DNA from: Syncephalastrum monosporum B8922
Taxonomy: Eukaryota > Mucoromycota > Mucoromycetes > Mucorales > Syncephalastraceae
NCBI GenBank assembly: GCA_000697355.1
Contig: JNEN01000658.1
Coordinates: 16,032-80,031 of the forward strand
Length of the DNA: 64,000 nt
Direction: 5' to 3'
Shown: in pieces, positions 46,869 through 60,643 of the stretch
How the letters are laid out: each line of letters begins with the position of its first letter
Position numbering within the stretch: the stretch's first letter is position 1
Notes under the pieces: model-generated
What the model saw: the letters and a program-made list of their open reading frames with translations, nothing else
What the model was told of the DNA's origin: nothing
Database searches by the model: none
Position numbers and translations under genes: made by a program

Positions 46869-48684
46869 CTAGCTCAAAATGGGCAGAAACTGTTAAAATG
46901 AAAAATGAAAGAGGTCAGCCAAGCCAGGAGAGCAACTCATGTCATGATTTACATTGCCCACGATGATACTCGGGAGATCAAAAATGTCTCGCTTGATGGT
47001 GAAGCAAAAAGTGCAAGGAACTGGTTTCAGGTTGGGCGTTCGTAAGATGCAGGAATAGGTGCATGCCTTGTCGGTATTGTCAAAGGCATGTCTGGCAAAT
47101 TTCTCCCAGTATTCAACCGCGGATTGATTATCCATAAGCTACATGAGAAAGACCGCATTAAGAAAGAGATCCAGGATTTTCTTTATGTCATTTACCTCGT
47201 AAATGTATGTTTTTTTGCTGAGCAGGGTATCCCGCTGCCATTGGGTGAGGAGAGAGAACTCTTTGCCGACCAAGCAAATCTCACCCGTACGTCGCCATAC
47301 TACGGTCGGCGTGCCCGAGAACCCAATGAGCTTCTCATACTCGAGCAGGGTCCGCTGGATGCATTTCTCCATGAACACCAAGTCATCTTCGGTCAAATTC
47401 ATGATCAGGGCGAGAAATGACGGCCGGAATAGGGCCAGGGATCGACTGATGCGCATCAGGTCTGTCCGAGACATTCTAAGCGCAGTGATATCAGTCCAGT
47501 CAGCCCTGGAAGAAAGTGCTGCTGACTTACTTTTCTCGTACGTAGCGAATGAGGTCGTGAAAGCCAATGGCATAGTTGAAGGGATGACGCACGCTGTTGT
47601 AGACCATCTCGGGCGTGCGTTGAGGCGGTCTTTTTCTTGAGCTCTTTTGGCTTCCGGCAGAGGAGACGCTGTCCCTTTTAATGAGGGTGGATGCAGGTGC
47701 AGGTGTGATATGGCTGGGTGGCACAGGCGCAAGCGGTTGCAGCGGTACGGCGGTCGCCAACCCCCCTGCTACAAAGCCCTGGGTGCTACCGGTGCTACTA
47801 CTATGACTGGTGTGAACAGGACCATTTGCAGTTGCTATTGACGTCGGATTGGATACGGCGGTTGGAACAGGTTTGCTGGCGGTGGTGGTTGATGTGGTAA
47901 TAGGAGCTGTCGTTGCTGCAGCAGTTGCTGCGGCAGGTGTGCTCGTCACTGCAGTGGAGGGGATATCTGGATTCGACCAAAAGTTCTGTGGGAGCTCTAG
48001 CATGTTGCAGAGAAAGTCGTACTCTAGGCTGGCCGCCTCGGATCCAAAGCTCATGTCGGTCAGGGACATATTCAGCAGCTGCGAAGTATCGAGGAATTGA
48101 TCTAGGTGAAAAATGAGTGCGTTTTCAACGAGGCGTTCGGGTCGGTTTACCCATCATGGTATTTGGATCGGCTTGACTGGATAATGCGTCTGCTGTAGCA
48201 GGGTGACTCGTGGCAGGGTCAAAGATAGATGCCAGCGCTACAAAGGTGATCTGAGCAAGTGTGTCGACAGTGCAAGGTGCTTTACTGCTTACTTTGCTCA
48301 GCATGGGCAAGTGAAGACGAAGACGATGTGGAAGGATTATATTTTGTCTTCTTGCGCCCGGCTGTGGTGTCGACGCAAATGAAGTTTAGCCCACGTTTCG
48401 AACAACTTTGGCACGGTCGTACTGACGGTACAATCGACAAGAGAGAGTGAATTCTAGGTTCGAAAGTCGTATCGTTTAGGACTTACATCCATCACACGTC
48501 AACTGAGCCTAACAGGAAAAGGTCCGCGACGCCAAGAAGGTAATGAGCCAACATGTAGTCAATGAGCGATTCTTACTTTGCCACAGGGAACACACGGCTC
48601 AGAGAGCTTTTTGCGGCTGTCGGGTTCAAGTGGAGCATAGAGACCGGCGGCGGTGGTGCTTGAGGCAGCAATGCTCTGTGACAT
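46869..48684 (-). CDS. Zn2Cys6 activator of gluconeogenesis, Ert1/AcuK/Rds2-like
   Basis: About eight exons. The zinc cluster is split over three exons (48684-48577, a 22-base microexon 48508-48487, 48421-48293). Joined, it reads C-x2-C-x6-C-x5-C-x2-C-x8-C, exact Zn2Cys6 spacing, followed by R-K-K-T-K-Y-N. A Ser/Ala/Thr-rich middle leads to P-F-N-Y-A-I-G-F-H-D-L and a PAS-like segment (R-R-T-G-E-I-C-L-V-G-K-E-F), and the C-terminus ends V-G-N-F-L-P-I-L. That is the layout of yeast Ert1/Rds2 and Aspergillus AcuK, which activate gluconeogenic genes on non-fermentable carbon. Confidence 0.88.
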
Positions 48685-48807
48685 GACCTATTCAAGACAA
48701 GAGAGAACAAGTTGGCTGGCAATGGTGACAAGCTCGGCCAACAATAGCTGTAGCAAAAAGAAGGTTTTTTTTGAGAAAAAGAGAGAGGAGGAGCTTACTT
48801 TACTTTG

Positions 48808-48842
<35 letters not shown>

Positions 48843-50045
48843 TGCACATGACCTCCCAAATCCATTTTGCTTGTGAAACGATTCCGTTTCTAAGCAACGC
48901 CTCCGCTTTTTCGGTCCGTGCACACCTCACACTCGCACTTTTGCGCATCCGCGCGCTCTCCTAGTATGTGTATTCACTATGGGGTTTACATACGGCACCT
49001 ATTGTGGATATATAGATCAAGAGGAGCATACCCATGACTGCAAATGCAGGAAGTGGAGAACCCTTTTTTGTTTATTCCCTCGTGCTTTCAAGCCGCATCC
49101 CATCCTCACCGCGTGATGGACATCATTATCGACACAACGCAAGACACTGCGTATATCAAGGCTGATGTTTCCCCACACTCGTCTGAGCGATTGAGCCATA
49201 TTTGGGGACCCACTTAACGTAGGACTGACATATCCTGTCATGGCGCACAAAAAGTATAAAAACGATTGAAAGTGTGCTTCCCTCTGCGTCGTGGGCTATA
49301 AGCATACAGGTCGATCCAAGCAAACCCCCCCCCCTCCGAGGGAATTAAGCTCATTCGTTTCAGCCCTCCTTCTGCAGCTCGATTGCACCGTCGGCAATTC
49401 ACGCCCATACGTCTTGGGCATACCTTCTGTCGTAACATCAGTCCGCTCTCTAGCCTAAAGCATGGTTACCAGACACTTGGCTCACCAAGATTACACATTG
49501 CTCTTTTTGTTCGCAAGAGCTATCTACTGTAGCAGTTGAGATTCTGCGCCATACTGCTGTTGTCTGAGGGGCCTGGTCAGGAAAGTTGGATGCTGCTGCC
49601 GTCGTCTCCGTTGGTACGTAAACCTAAATTGTGTAAACACAGAAAAAGCTGTTCAAGAACAAAATACAGAGACGGCCGGCACACATGGACTATGGACGAG
49701 TAGAAATGACAGGTCTATGAAATTCGTACGAAACCACGGATGATACGTATATTCAAGTAGGGTATAAATAATAATAAACGAGAACTTGATGATTTCTTGT
49801 CCTGAAAACAAAGGGAAAAAAAAGGTACCTGAACAAAGAAAGTAAGAAAATAAGGGGTGTGCTATGGTGTGAAATGCGTCTGTCCGTGTGATCGTGGCAA
49901 AATAGAGGATGCGGCGTTCAACACAGACAAACGGGAAAGACAAGAATTCGGGATCAAGGACAGAGACACACACACCATTTTTTAGGTCCCGGGCATACGA
50001 CTGGTCCTCTAGCTTTCTTTCTTTCTTCTCCTCCATCCCTACACC
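48685..50045. other. Intergenic, promoters of Ert1-like and Erg10
   Basis: Contains a CT/TG microsatellite (about 48811-48843) close to the Ert1 start and a long AT-rich remainder. No gene recognised. Confidence 0.5.
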
Positions 50046-51513
<1,468 letters not shown>

Positions 51514-52066
51514 ATTTACCATTTTTGAAGAAAAAAAAAGTTTTTTTTGTCTCATTCGAGGCTTCCCCTCCTTTTAATACACGCTATACAAATTAATCCT
51601 CAAGCGGTTTATGTCTATCTTCTCTTTTCCTTTTTGCGATAAGATTGAAGCTCTTATACTGTGCCAAGCTCAGGTCCTCTGTTGTTTTGTTTTGCTTCAA
51701 GTGCCTATATACACATATAACGATCGACGTCTCTGCGGTTATCTTTCGGCCTTTTCGGGATTATTGAAAATAGAGAGCGTCGGCGTTTGAGCCTTGCCAC
51801 GAAAGGAAAAATCTTTGGCTTGGCATTGATGGACGGTGCACGCTCTATAGTCAGTCAATCAATCTATTCAACCCTCTGTGCCTGTCTCTCACATACGAGA
51901 CACATCCACACTACGCTAAAGCAGATACATACATTTTTTTAGTTTTGGTTTTAATACTTTTCTGTTCTGCTTTCTTGTTTCCTTTTTTCTTTTCCACTTT
52001 CCCCACTTTTTTCCCACTTGACCTCTTTTTCCTTTCTTTTATCGCCGTTTCCTCTGAATTTATACC
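51514..52066. other. Intergenic, promoter of the 7-TM gene
   Basis: AT-rich with T/C tracts before the ATG. Nothing else recognised. Confidence 0.5.
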
Positions 52067-53014
52067 ATGCTCAACCCTGCGGAGACGGCATGGGTGATAT
52101 ACAGCGTCGTATTCGTGCTTTCAGCAGTGGCCCTCGCCTTTCGATGCAGACGAACGCTTCTACTCAGTCTATCGTTCCTGCTGTTCTCAGCTCTGGCCGC
52201 GATAGCACACTTTGTGATGCTTGCACGCGACTACCGTATGGACACGGTCGTGGTCTGGGTCGACCGCAGCGCAGTGATCAACTTAATACCGATCTTCTCC
52301 ATTCTTTTATTTGCCGGTCTCGTCGCACAACAGTCGCTGTCGATCCACCATTACGATAGCAACATAAACATTGCAACTACCACTACAACAACAACTACTA
52401 CTACTACCACTACTGCTACCAGGACTGACGATATCAACAGCGCTGGCAGCCACCATCACCCAAAGAAGCATTTGACCACCACCTATCTTAACAGCGCTCT
52501 CCTCGCCCTCTATATCATTCTCATCATTGCTTTTCTGTGCGTACGGCTCGCCCAAAATGACAACGACCCTCCCACCCGAATGCAGATGGCGGTCTGCGTG
52601 ACGCTCCTCCTCTTGCCCATCATTCTCAACCTGATCGTTAATCTGCGATTCATGCGCTCCTGGTTCCTGCGCCTTGCACCCGTCCTCCTTGGGATAAGTG
52701 TGTTTGGCATGGCTCTGGAGGCGTGGCTGTTCTATATCATTATAGACTCCCGTGGGTCCAGGCTCAACCTATCGATGGAGGCCTGGATACTCATTGAGTC
52801 GTTTGTGACCTACTTGCCAATCGTCGCGCTCCTCATCCTCGCCTTCTTCACGTCTCCTCCTCAGTCCTCGCCAGACCATTCCAATGCCTATCCCCCGTCT
52901 AGCACGGGTTACCGTGCCTTGCGCTTCTTGCGTAGACGGTGGCGAACAGAAGAGTCAGGCCAAAGGCAAATGACCAGCAGGCCGTCCTCACAAGACGCTC
53001 TTCCTGTGCCATGA
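52067..53014 (+). CDS. Orphan seven-helix membrane protein
   Basis: Single exon, 315 residues. Seven hydrophobic segments can be drawn (near 9-27, 30-52, 68-87, 142-160, 172-192, 202-222, 238-260). The loop between helices 3 and 4 carries a Thr run encoded by an ACT/ACA/ACC microsatellite. The C-terminal tail is Ser/Pro/Arg-rich and contains no further helix. It resembles a 7-TM receptor or sensor in topology, but I do not recognise a known receptor family. Membrane topology is inferred from hydrophobicity alone. Confidence 0.7.
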   Translation: MLNPAETAWVIYSVVFVLSAVALAFRCRRTLLLSLSFLLFSALAAIAHFVMLARDYRMDTVVVWVDRSAVINLIPIFSILLFAGLVAQQSLSIHHYDSNINIATTTTTTTTTTTTTATRTDDINSAGSHHHPKKHLTTTYLNSALLALYIILIIAFLCVRLAQNDNDPPTRMQMAVCVTLLLLPIILNLIVNLRFMRSWFLRLAPVLLGISVFGMALEAWLFYIIIDSRGSRLNLSMEAWILIESFVTYLPIVALLILAFFTSPPQSSPDHSNAYPPSSTGYRALRFLRRRWRTEESGQRQMTSRPSSQDALPVP

Positions 53015-54504
53015 TGTCATTCCTCCCTTTATCCTCTTACTCTCATAGCCACACGCCTTCCATCCTCTTTGTATATAGCTAAAGTAATAATTCCTGTAAA
53101 GAAAGCCCTTTATTTCGCTTCCATTCTTTCCTGAAATCCGTCGTGGGGCTTCGTGTGCATCGGACGCTTGTCCCCGCTGCGTACGCTTATGATAGTCCAC
53201 TTGCATGCCTTTAAAATGCATCCCAGATGCAGGCTTGCATTCAATGCATATTGAATACTGAACTCAAATCATGCCAGTATGTATCGCTCACGCCACATGT
53301 TATAACGGGACCCTCGTCCGTAGATTCCTTTGTTTGTCTTCCCTTCTCTCTCCTGCATACCTTTTAGATGCAGCCAATAAAATGCACTCTTCCATTCATG
53401 ACCCTTCATGGCGAACCATTCGTGCAGCTGCGCTTCTTGGTCAAGATTCATGTCAACTTGCAAGAACTGGGAGCAAAAAGTTGCCTTTTTTGTCACTCGG
53501 CTCACAGGTTTATGGAGAGCGCTATTGCCCGGCATTCCTCATCTTACCTACATATATGAACAAAAGTGTTCTTTGTTGGCTTCGCAGACATACTGCCGAA
53601 TATGGTGTCATAAGAAAGAGGCGATCCTGTTTATCCCCTGTGTATGATCTGTCAGTTGTGTGATACACACTCTACGTGCTGCCAGCCATCTGCATGCATC
53701 CTACTTTTAAACAGAATATGCTGGACGAACGTAGAACCAAGCTGTCTTGCTTCCATTATTCATGTCCCTTGACTCTGGCATTATTTCTGTATATTTGGCA
53801 TACAGGGCGGTAAATACCATGGAAATATGAGGTTGGAGCGTAAAGTTGCATTTTAACCTACTTTTGAGTTTGAGACCCTATCTGCTATGTGTGTACATAT
53901 CAAATCCATCATTCGACCACCGGTAGATTTCAACCTGGCATATTTTACGAATGGCGCCTTCTTGAAGATAGAATCCAGATCGAGCAAGGTGCAACTGAGG
54001 TCACCGATATAACTTGTATCGATCATATATGGCCCTTCGTTCTAATTGGCGGAACCCCATGACAAAGGTTCATTTCTCAGGCAGGCATACGCATTACCTA
54101 CTACCTGACCTATCCTACATTCATGTATCTGTTATTTTGATACTCTCTGAGAGCACGCTGAACGGTAACCGTTGGAAACCGGCGAATTCTTCTAGACAGG
54201 ACTAGATACCATAGGTCGGACACGAGAAAAACGCTCGTCATTCCAAGTAGAGTCTGGATTCACTGGAAAGATCGAGGGAAGTCCATGATACGATATGGAT
54301 TGCATGGCACCATTAATAGGACAAAAGAGCTGTACATGATGTGTATTATCTGGAGAAAGAGGCGGAATGTGTCAATGGGGGAGGTGCATATGTATGTGTA
54401 CGTGTGTGTGTGCGTTTGTATGCGTAAAAGAGAACGAGAAAGCGTGTGCTAGTGTGTGCGTGTGCGTGGAGTGGTGAAGGACATAATGATCTTCACTTTT
54501 CCTT
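53015..54504. other. Intergenic, no supported gene
   Basis: Low-complexity stretches with TG/GT microsatellites near 54390-54470. Several short frames exist but none has recognisable content. Confidence 0.5.
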
Positions 54505-55058
54505 TTAGATGGTGTGAGGGTTAGTGTGGAAAGGAGACCAGATACCGCGGACGCTCTCTGTGGTCGAAATCACGGGCTTCTTGGCGAGGTTCTTCATCTT
54601 TTCACCGCTCGAGTCACGCAACAGCTCCACCTTCTTTGCAATCTGTTCGGGCGTCAGGTTGCGCGTGCAGATCTGCTTCTCACGGCCATTCACTATACAC
54701 ATGCAGTGCATGTCACCTAATTGTCAGTCCTGTCACCTGTCACGAAGGCGTGATCTCTTCACACTCACAGTAGAAGCCGCGAACGACAGGGTGATGGTTA
54801 GGACGGGGCTGGACCTTGATTTCGATCTGGGGATGTTTCCGTGCAAAGTCGGCGAGGTCCTTCTTCAGGTAGTTGCTGCATGGAACATAATGAGCTACAG
54901 AACAGACACCCCAAGTGCCAATTAAGCAAGTCAACTTACACCATGCCCTTGTTCGAGCCCCAATGCTCGCAGTACTGGAAGACAAGCGTGCGGCACTGGA
55001 GGACGAAAGCACCTGTGCCGTTGTTGGTGCGTGGTACTGCCTTGGCGAGACTGGCCAT
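54505..55058 (-). CDS. Mitochondrial large-subunit ribosomal protein mL43
   Basis: Three exons (55058-54940, 54875-54769, 54716-54505) give 145 residues. Landmarks are A-F-V-L-Q-C-R-T-L-V-F-Q-Y-C-E-H-W-G-S, K-D-L-A-D-F-A-R-K-H-P-Q-I-E and V-Q-P-R-P-N-H-H-P-V-V-R-G-F-Y, then V-N-G-R-E-K-Q-I-C-T-R-N-L. This is the thioredoxin-fold L51/S25/CI-B8 family member mL43 (yeast Mrpl51). The C-terminus ends W-S-P-F-H. Confidence 0.9.
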
Positions 55059-56376
55059 TATATTGTAGAGCTGTGTGTCTGTGTAAAGGGGCGGTCTGCG
55101 TCTGCCTTGACAAGGGCCGACTCAGATTCCTGTGGCTTTGGTGCTTCGTCGCTATTTATATATTCATCCTATCATAATCATTTCCTTCTTGTGCCTGCAC
55201 ACACCGCTGTCGAGGTCCACACTGTCCATGAGTTAGTTATGTCTGATATCTACAACCACCTGTAAACCAAAAAAGAGTCCTTTATTCTGCTGACATATCT
55301 CAGTGATGGATTCCAACAGTAATCCATATGCATATATGACCATAGACATGGAATGTATCCTTGTCTTTTCTCTCGGCTGAAAGTCTCTGCGCATATGTAT
55401 ATGACGCGACGCCTACGCCTAAACACAGGGCCGAGAGATAGACGGACACATTCCTTGTACTCTATGCTTAGTGTGCTCCAAATGCCTAGATAAAGCGAGG
55501 GGGTATAGCCAAGTATGGCACACCTACAATATCCAACTCTGTGGTTTTAGTACGCCAAAGAGGGCTTGTTGGACCTCTACCAATCTCCCTATTTTCTGGC
55601 GTTTGCATATGCTTCTTGCTCTTTACTGTTCTCTCATGATCATGTTGATAAATTTTGATCCAATGTCTTATGCAGGCTATTTGCACACGATTTGGTGATT
55701 ATTCGTGAACTGCCAGTGTGTGTGTGTTCCTCGGAAAAGTCCTACCGCTCTTCTCGAGTGGGCCCCCATCCTAATGGGAGATGAATGAGCTCAACAAAAT
55801 TGGCAATGGCCGAGAGCGTATTCAGGAGACGTTATACGGGAGTCGCAATGGGCATGGATAGCGTAGTAGATACTGCATGGATAGTGTGGTCTGGACTGCA
55901 GATTGATGAAAAAGGTCATAGCGTTACGACGGTCACGGACTCGTGTGCATGTGCTGGTTCAGCAAAGACACGTATGTATATTTCTGACTGTCAAAAGTAT
56001 TATTTTTATTGTTCTCGTAGAACATGGCGTTGAAACAGAGCTCTCCCTCTTTTTAATGCCATGGGCAGTTTAGCCTTTGGATATACCAAATGTAATAGGA
56101 CGGAACAAGTGGGTCGCCGACCCCGAAAATAACTACTCACACCCGCACACAAAATGTGAGAGGACAACAATGATCACCCCCGATGGCAATATAGCGCAAC
56201 ACCCACAATATTAGCTTGTGCCACACAAAGCACTGCTTTCTTCCAATCCCGGCCGGGCTATCATTCTTTTACGTCCCTCTCTTTTTTTTTCCTTGGACAC
56301 CCTCCTTTCTCTCTTCTTCTCCTCTATCTCCCTCTGTGTCTCTTTTTCTGTGTCTCTTTTTATTTCGACTGGCAGC
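55059..56376. other. Intergenic, nothing recognised
   Basis: No gene supported. The last 120 bases are the T/C-rich leader of the next gene. Confidence 0.5.
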
Positions 56377-57570
56377 ATGGAAGACACTTGGTCCACCTAT
56401 AAAGTCAAACCCGCCACCCGGGACCTCTACACCGACGAGGCTGTGGTGATCTATGTCCCGACAGGAGCAGGCGCGCGTGGTGCTTCGCAGATTCGCCGCT
56501 TCTACTTGCAACCCCACTTCAAGGCGACGACTGTCAAGGAAGAGGTGCATAGCCACCTCGCGGCTTCGGGAAAAATCATGGAGGAAGTTGAATGGACCAT
56601 CACCTTTGACGGTGGCGAGTGCTCCTGGCTTGTTCCCACCCTAGACGAGGGTCTCCTGGTAATATAGCTTGCCCGCGGTGTCTTTTATGGTTTGTACTCA
56701 TTGCCCTTTTTTTTGTTTGCCACGTGCTAGATGAATGCCACCGTCAAAATCCCTGTGGTACGTGCTTGTTCATAGTTTTAATGTCCCTTTTTCGCTCACT
56801 TCTGTTTTGAAATAGGTCATTTCGGCTACTTTTGAGGGTTCCAAGATCTCCGTCCTACGTGTGTACTGGGATCAAGCGTCGGTCCTGAAGCAACTGCGGG
56901 TGGTGTCTGAGCGAAACAAGTGGCCCGTTCGCGGCTCCGAGCAGGTGGATGTGCTCCGTGCACCTCAGTCGATCCAACTCAACCCGTTTGCACCTGAGCA
57001 AGCGGACTTGGCTCCCCCGGTGGCCAAGAAGAACATTCCTGTTAAGGCGATTGATGGTAAGGAGCGCTGAAAGCACTTGGGGGAGAAACTCAAGCGCAAC
57101 TGTTTGTTTTAGCGCCCGGACGGTGCTTTGGGCCTGTTGCACCTGAGGATGAAGTCAGTCGCCCTGTGCGTCGCCCCGCCGAGCAAAACACACGCAATAT
57201 CTTTACATACCAGCCCCCACCCGAGCGTCCGCTCGTATCCCACGACCCTAACCGTTTTGGTCATTCCTTCTCCTTTGGTCAGGATGGCAACACGACGACG
57301 GCCGCCACCACCAATTCCACCACAACTGCAACTGCAACTGCAACTACGACCGCCTCCACTACACCCGCCAGCTCGACGACCGACAGTACGCCTACTTCGC
57401 CTGAGACACCGACCTCGCTCAAGCCTGCGGGCAATATCAAACCGGTGGAGCGTAATATCTTTGGTTCCTACGACGTGGATGATTTATCCCAAAAGACTGC
57501 TAACCTCCGCACCTCCCAACCTCGCAGCAGAAGAAATGAAACGACGTACAACATTTTTGGCCATGAATAG
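56377..57570 (+). CDS. Conserved NTF2/SnoaL-like fold protein with NIFG tail motifs
   Basis: Four exons (56377-56658, a 27-base microexon 56731-56757, 56816-57056, 57113-57570) give 335 residues. The N-terminal 155 residues look like an NTF2-like domain: R-D-L-Y-T-D-E-A-V-V-I-Y near the start, then H-F-K-A-T-T-V-K-E-E-V, W-T-I-T-F-D-G-G and F-E-G-S-K-I. The Thr/Ala-rich tail carries repeated R-N-I-F and N-I-F-G motifs (R-N-I-F-T-Y, R-N-I-F-G-S-Y, Y-N-I-F-G at the end). Function is unknown. Confidence 0.7.
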
Positions 57571-57618
57571 GACGTTATACAATATCCTCCCGTTACATAC
57601 ATACATATTTATATAAAA

Positions 57619-57624
57619 AATAAA
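57619..57624 (+). terminator. Polyadenylation-signal match
   Basis: AATAAA lies about 50 bases after the stop of the NTF2-like gene, in the 125-base space before the convergent UBAC2-like gene. Confidence 0.35.
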
Positions 57625-57695
57625 CCATAGTATATTTCTCTTTTACCTTTTTTTTTTTTTGTTTATTTTGTTATTGTGCCGATGACTCGGCTTCT

Positions 57696-58829
57696 TTAAT
57701 TGTTAGGCGGGGTATTGAGGAGAATCTCAGCAGCTCTATTCATGTCATTGTGTGCGTTGGCGAGGGCACGGGTGATGGCATCTCGTGAATAGTTAGGAAA
57801 CATGGAAGCCACCATGGTGATGTTCTCTTCCGTAACAGGTGTGGAAGGCGGTGGCGGAGGGCGTCGATGGCGCAGGCCCTGGCGCGAAGAGGAAGGTGAG
57901 AGGCGGCGCTGGGTGGTGCGCGTCGAGGGTGAGCGGGGTATGGGAGGAGAGGAAGAGGATGCTAGAAGAGGCAGCAAATAGTTGGACGCGAAACGACGCA
58001 GTACGCCCGGGAAGCGCCATTGCTGGAGGCCGAGGACATTGGCTTCGTAAAGGGCACCGACAGCAATACCACACAGGCACGGGATGGCCGATAAGAACGA
58101 GCGCGACATGACCAGCTATGCGTTGTCAGTGTTTCATGCATGTATTTCGACCCGATTCTGTTACCTGTCCTGCAAGCATGTATGCATAAATCTTATCCGA
58201 AAGTGAAATCCCCATGACAGGGAAGCGCGTAATGACAGGCACGATACGGTAGTATTGGTACAGCATTGCAAACACGAGCGCATATGGACCTGAGCTGAAG
58301 AACCAACGATCTCCTAGACCATACATGAGGCCGGTCTGTGCCAGGGTGGATATGATGACTGACACGAATACAAATGCCTACATTCGATGAATAGACGATA
58401 TATACAATACAATGCATCAATACAGATCCTAGATTCCAAATTATATCCACCAGATATATCGACTTACAGCATATTTAGCACTGCCAAAACGGCGCTCGAT
58501 GACACGCATGCGGTATATCAGCATAGTCCCTGCAACGGCCGGTGCCAACGAGGGGAACGCCCACGGGTGAGCAGCTAATCGTCCATACTGAGGATATGTA
58601 TATATATATTAGTAGACGCTTTGCAGTAGTAGTAAGACGATATGAGCAGCTTACAATGGGCAGGTGGGTGCGTACGTCGAGCAACGCGACTGCTGCTGAG
58701 CATCCCCCGACGATCTGGACGAGCAGTTTAGAGACAGGTGCATTCCGGAAGCCTTTGCAATAGTAACTTGAGCGTTCCAAGTATCAGAATGAAGACTAAG
58801 CGAGTACCTGATGGGCCCGCAGAGTCCAT
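57696..58829 (-). CDS. UBAC2/Dsc2-like rhomboid pseudoprotease with UBA domain
   Basis: Five exons (58829-58808, 58752-58655, 58587-58468, 58377-58165, 58115-57696) give 290 residues. The N-terminal 210 residues form about six hydrophobic helices in a rhomboid-like pattern without a catalytic Ser-His pair that I can see. A Pro/Ser/Arg-rich linker leads to a C-terminal UBA domain (M-F-P-N-Y-S-R-D-A-I-T-R-A-L, N-R-A-A-E-I-L-L). The layout matches UBAC2 and fission-yeast Ucp14/Dsc2, parts of ER/Golgi membrane ubiquitin-ligase systems. Exon 1 codes for only seven residues. Confidence 0.78.
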
Positions 58830-59542
58830 GTTGGGTGGGGAAGGAATGGCAAGCAAGCAAGCAAGTGAAAGTAGGACGGGAGGAATACGACAGACGAAAT
58901 TCTAAAGACGACACGAGTCACTTGAATTCTGCACGGATGAATAATGGGCATGCGATCAGAAATTGGGGTTCGATGTCTGGTAATTGACAGCCAACGAATT
59001 AAATTCTACTGGCGCTTCTGCAATCCTGATCTATGAGCAAGTGCCACTCTGCTCCTGGCTGACTGACACCTTTGTGCCTGAGCGTCTGCTCTGATGTCGA
59101 TGAATGACAGACAGCGAACCAGCCGGGTCCGAATATGCCGATGGGAACTTCAGGCCCACTTGCAGTTAAAGTCCTCTCTCCATACAGTGGAGCAGCGCTG
59201 CAAACAAAGGGGAAAGGTCCGTAAGGACTAGGGTGTCTATCGAACGGGCAGACGGCCAAGAGGATGGAAGATCAAGAGAGAAGGAACAAAGGCTATGTCG
59301 CGATTCGTCTCACATATATCCATTTCTGTCAATATCATCACGACAAAGTGTAATGTCTTCTTGAGGCTCTATATACAATTTACACTTAGTATCATGTTTC
59401 TAGCTATGATCTATTACAAAGAGCTAATGTTAGGCTCTGCCTGTGTTTAAAGTGGTAACAGTATAGGAGCTCCAAGGAAAACGCCATGCAAGAGACAGAC
59501 GTCCCTCGTACCTTTTCACTGCTTTATATTGTGGATGCTTTC
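58830..59542. other. Intergenic, nothing recognised
   Basis: No recognisable ORF. A short gcaa-tetramer repeat lies near 58850-58864, just upstream of the UBAC2-like gene start. Confidence 0.45.
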
Positions 59543-60643
59543 TTATGAGGATTGCTTTTCTTGGTTGGAAATGGTATCGAGTTTTGCCACAGCATGCTAA
59601 AACCCACATGTCAATTGCGTTGCATCATTTGACTATCTCGACTAACCTGGAACCACGTGGCGTGTTCATCCTTGGCCACCTCCTGCGCAATTCGAATCAG
59701 GTCGGCAATGCAGGTACGAAACCGGGCCACCGCATCCAAAGCTTCTTGCTTCGTTTCGACCTCGTACAGCTGCGACACGACCACGTCCGCCTCATCCGTC
59801 AAAGTCTCGGCCGCCTTGTACGCGCGGTCCAGCCATGCCGTATTGCCTTCAGCAAGGCATCGTCGCTCGACCTTCAGTAGAATCATCGCAGCCAGATCGA
59901 CCGACTTTTGACATTTCTCCACGACCTGGTCTGCATCTTCTGTAATGGCGACCTCCTCCTGGTCGATATCATGCACCTCTTGCTTTGCGTCCGCAAGCGT
60001 AGACGAGAGCTGTTTCCAGCCGAGGCGCACGGCTTGCTCGTTGTTCTTGGGCGTCGACTTTTCGAGCTGCTCACAGGTCTCCCAGAGGGCTGCGGTCGGG
60101 ACCATGAAGGGTGTGTTGAGGGGCGTCGTCATGAAACTGCTGCAGAGAGATATCAGAGAGTGCAGAAGCTGACGGACCACGGACTGGTACGCGCTCTTAA
60201 AGACGTGGCCTGCTTCTGCGGTGGGAATGGTGCGATAGAAGCCAACGATACGGTAAAAGGTGTTGCTGATTTCCAGGACCATCCGAGTGGCGTCTTCGGG
60301 TTTGCGAGGCGGTTTGCACGCCAAGGTCAATTTGGTCGCATCATGCGAAAGCACTCGGGCCAGTTTGGCTAATACATACACACATATACACACACACAGA
60401 GTGTTACAGACTCCTATATTATCTGTCTCATTCTATCTTACCCATGGTGTCATGCAACTTGGCCGAGTCAAAAGCCTCGTCGCTTTTCTCTGGCTCGACA
60501 TTCTCCTTGAGATCGTTGAGGTAAGTGTTCGCCATGTCACAGCATGTTTTCAACCGGGCTGCACACAGGACCATGAGTTCAAGAAGCGAACTACGGAGAG
60601 CATTAGTTCAAGTACCTTGGAATTCTTCTTCGGCGGACGACAT
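59543..60643 (-). CDS. Cyclin-D1-binding protein 1 (GCIP)-like helical protein
   Basis: Four exons (60643-60616, 60558-60442, 60368-59647, 59596-59543) give 306 residues. The protein is almost wholly alpha-helical, with an N-terminal M-S-S-A-E-E-E-F and conserved pieces F-Y-R-I-V-G-F-Y-R-T, F-K-S-A-Y-Q, P-F-M-V-P-T, G-Q-V/W-E-T-C-E-Q-L and I-D-Q-E-E. These resemble the five-helix GCIP/CCNDBP1 family. The human member binds cyclin D1 and other factors. The fungal role is unknown. Confidence 0.75.

Noticed and set aside
53269..53663. Overlapping frames on both strands near 53.3-53.6 kb
   Set aside because: No domain, no consistent splice model and composition like intergenic DNA.
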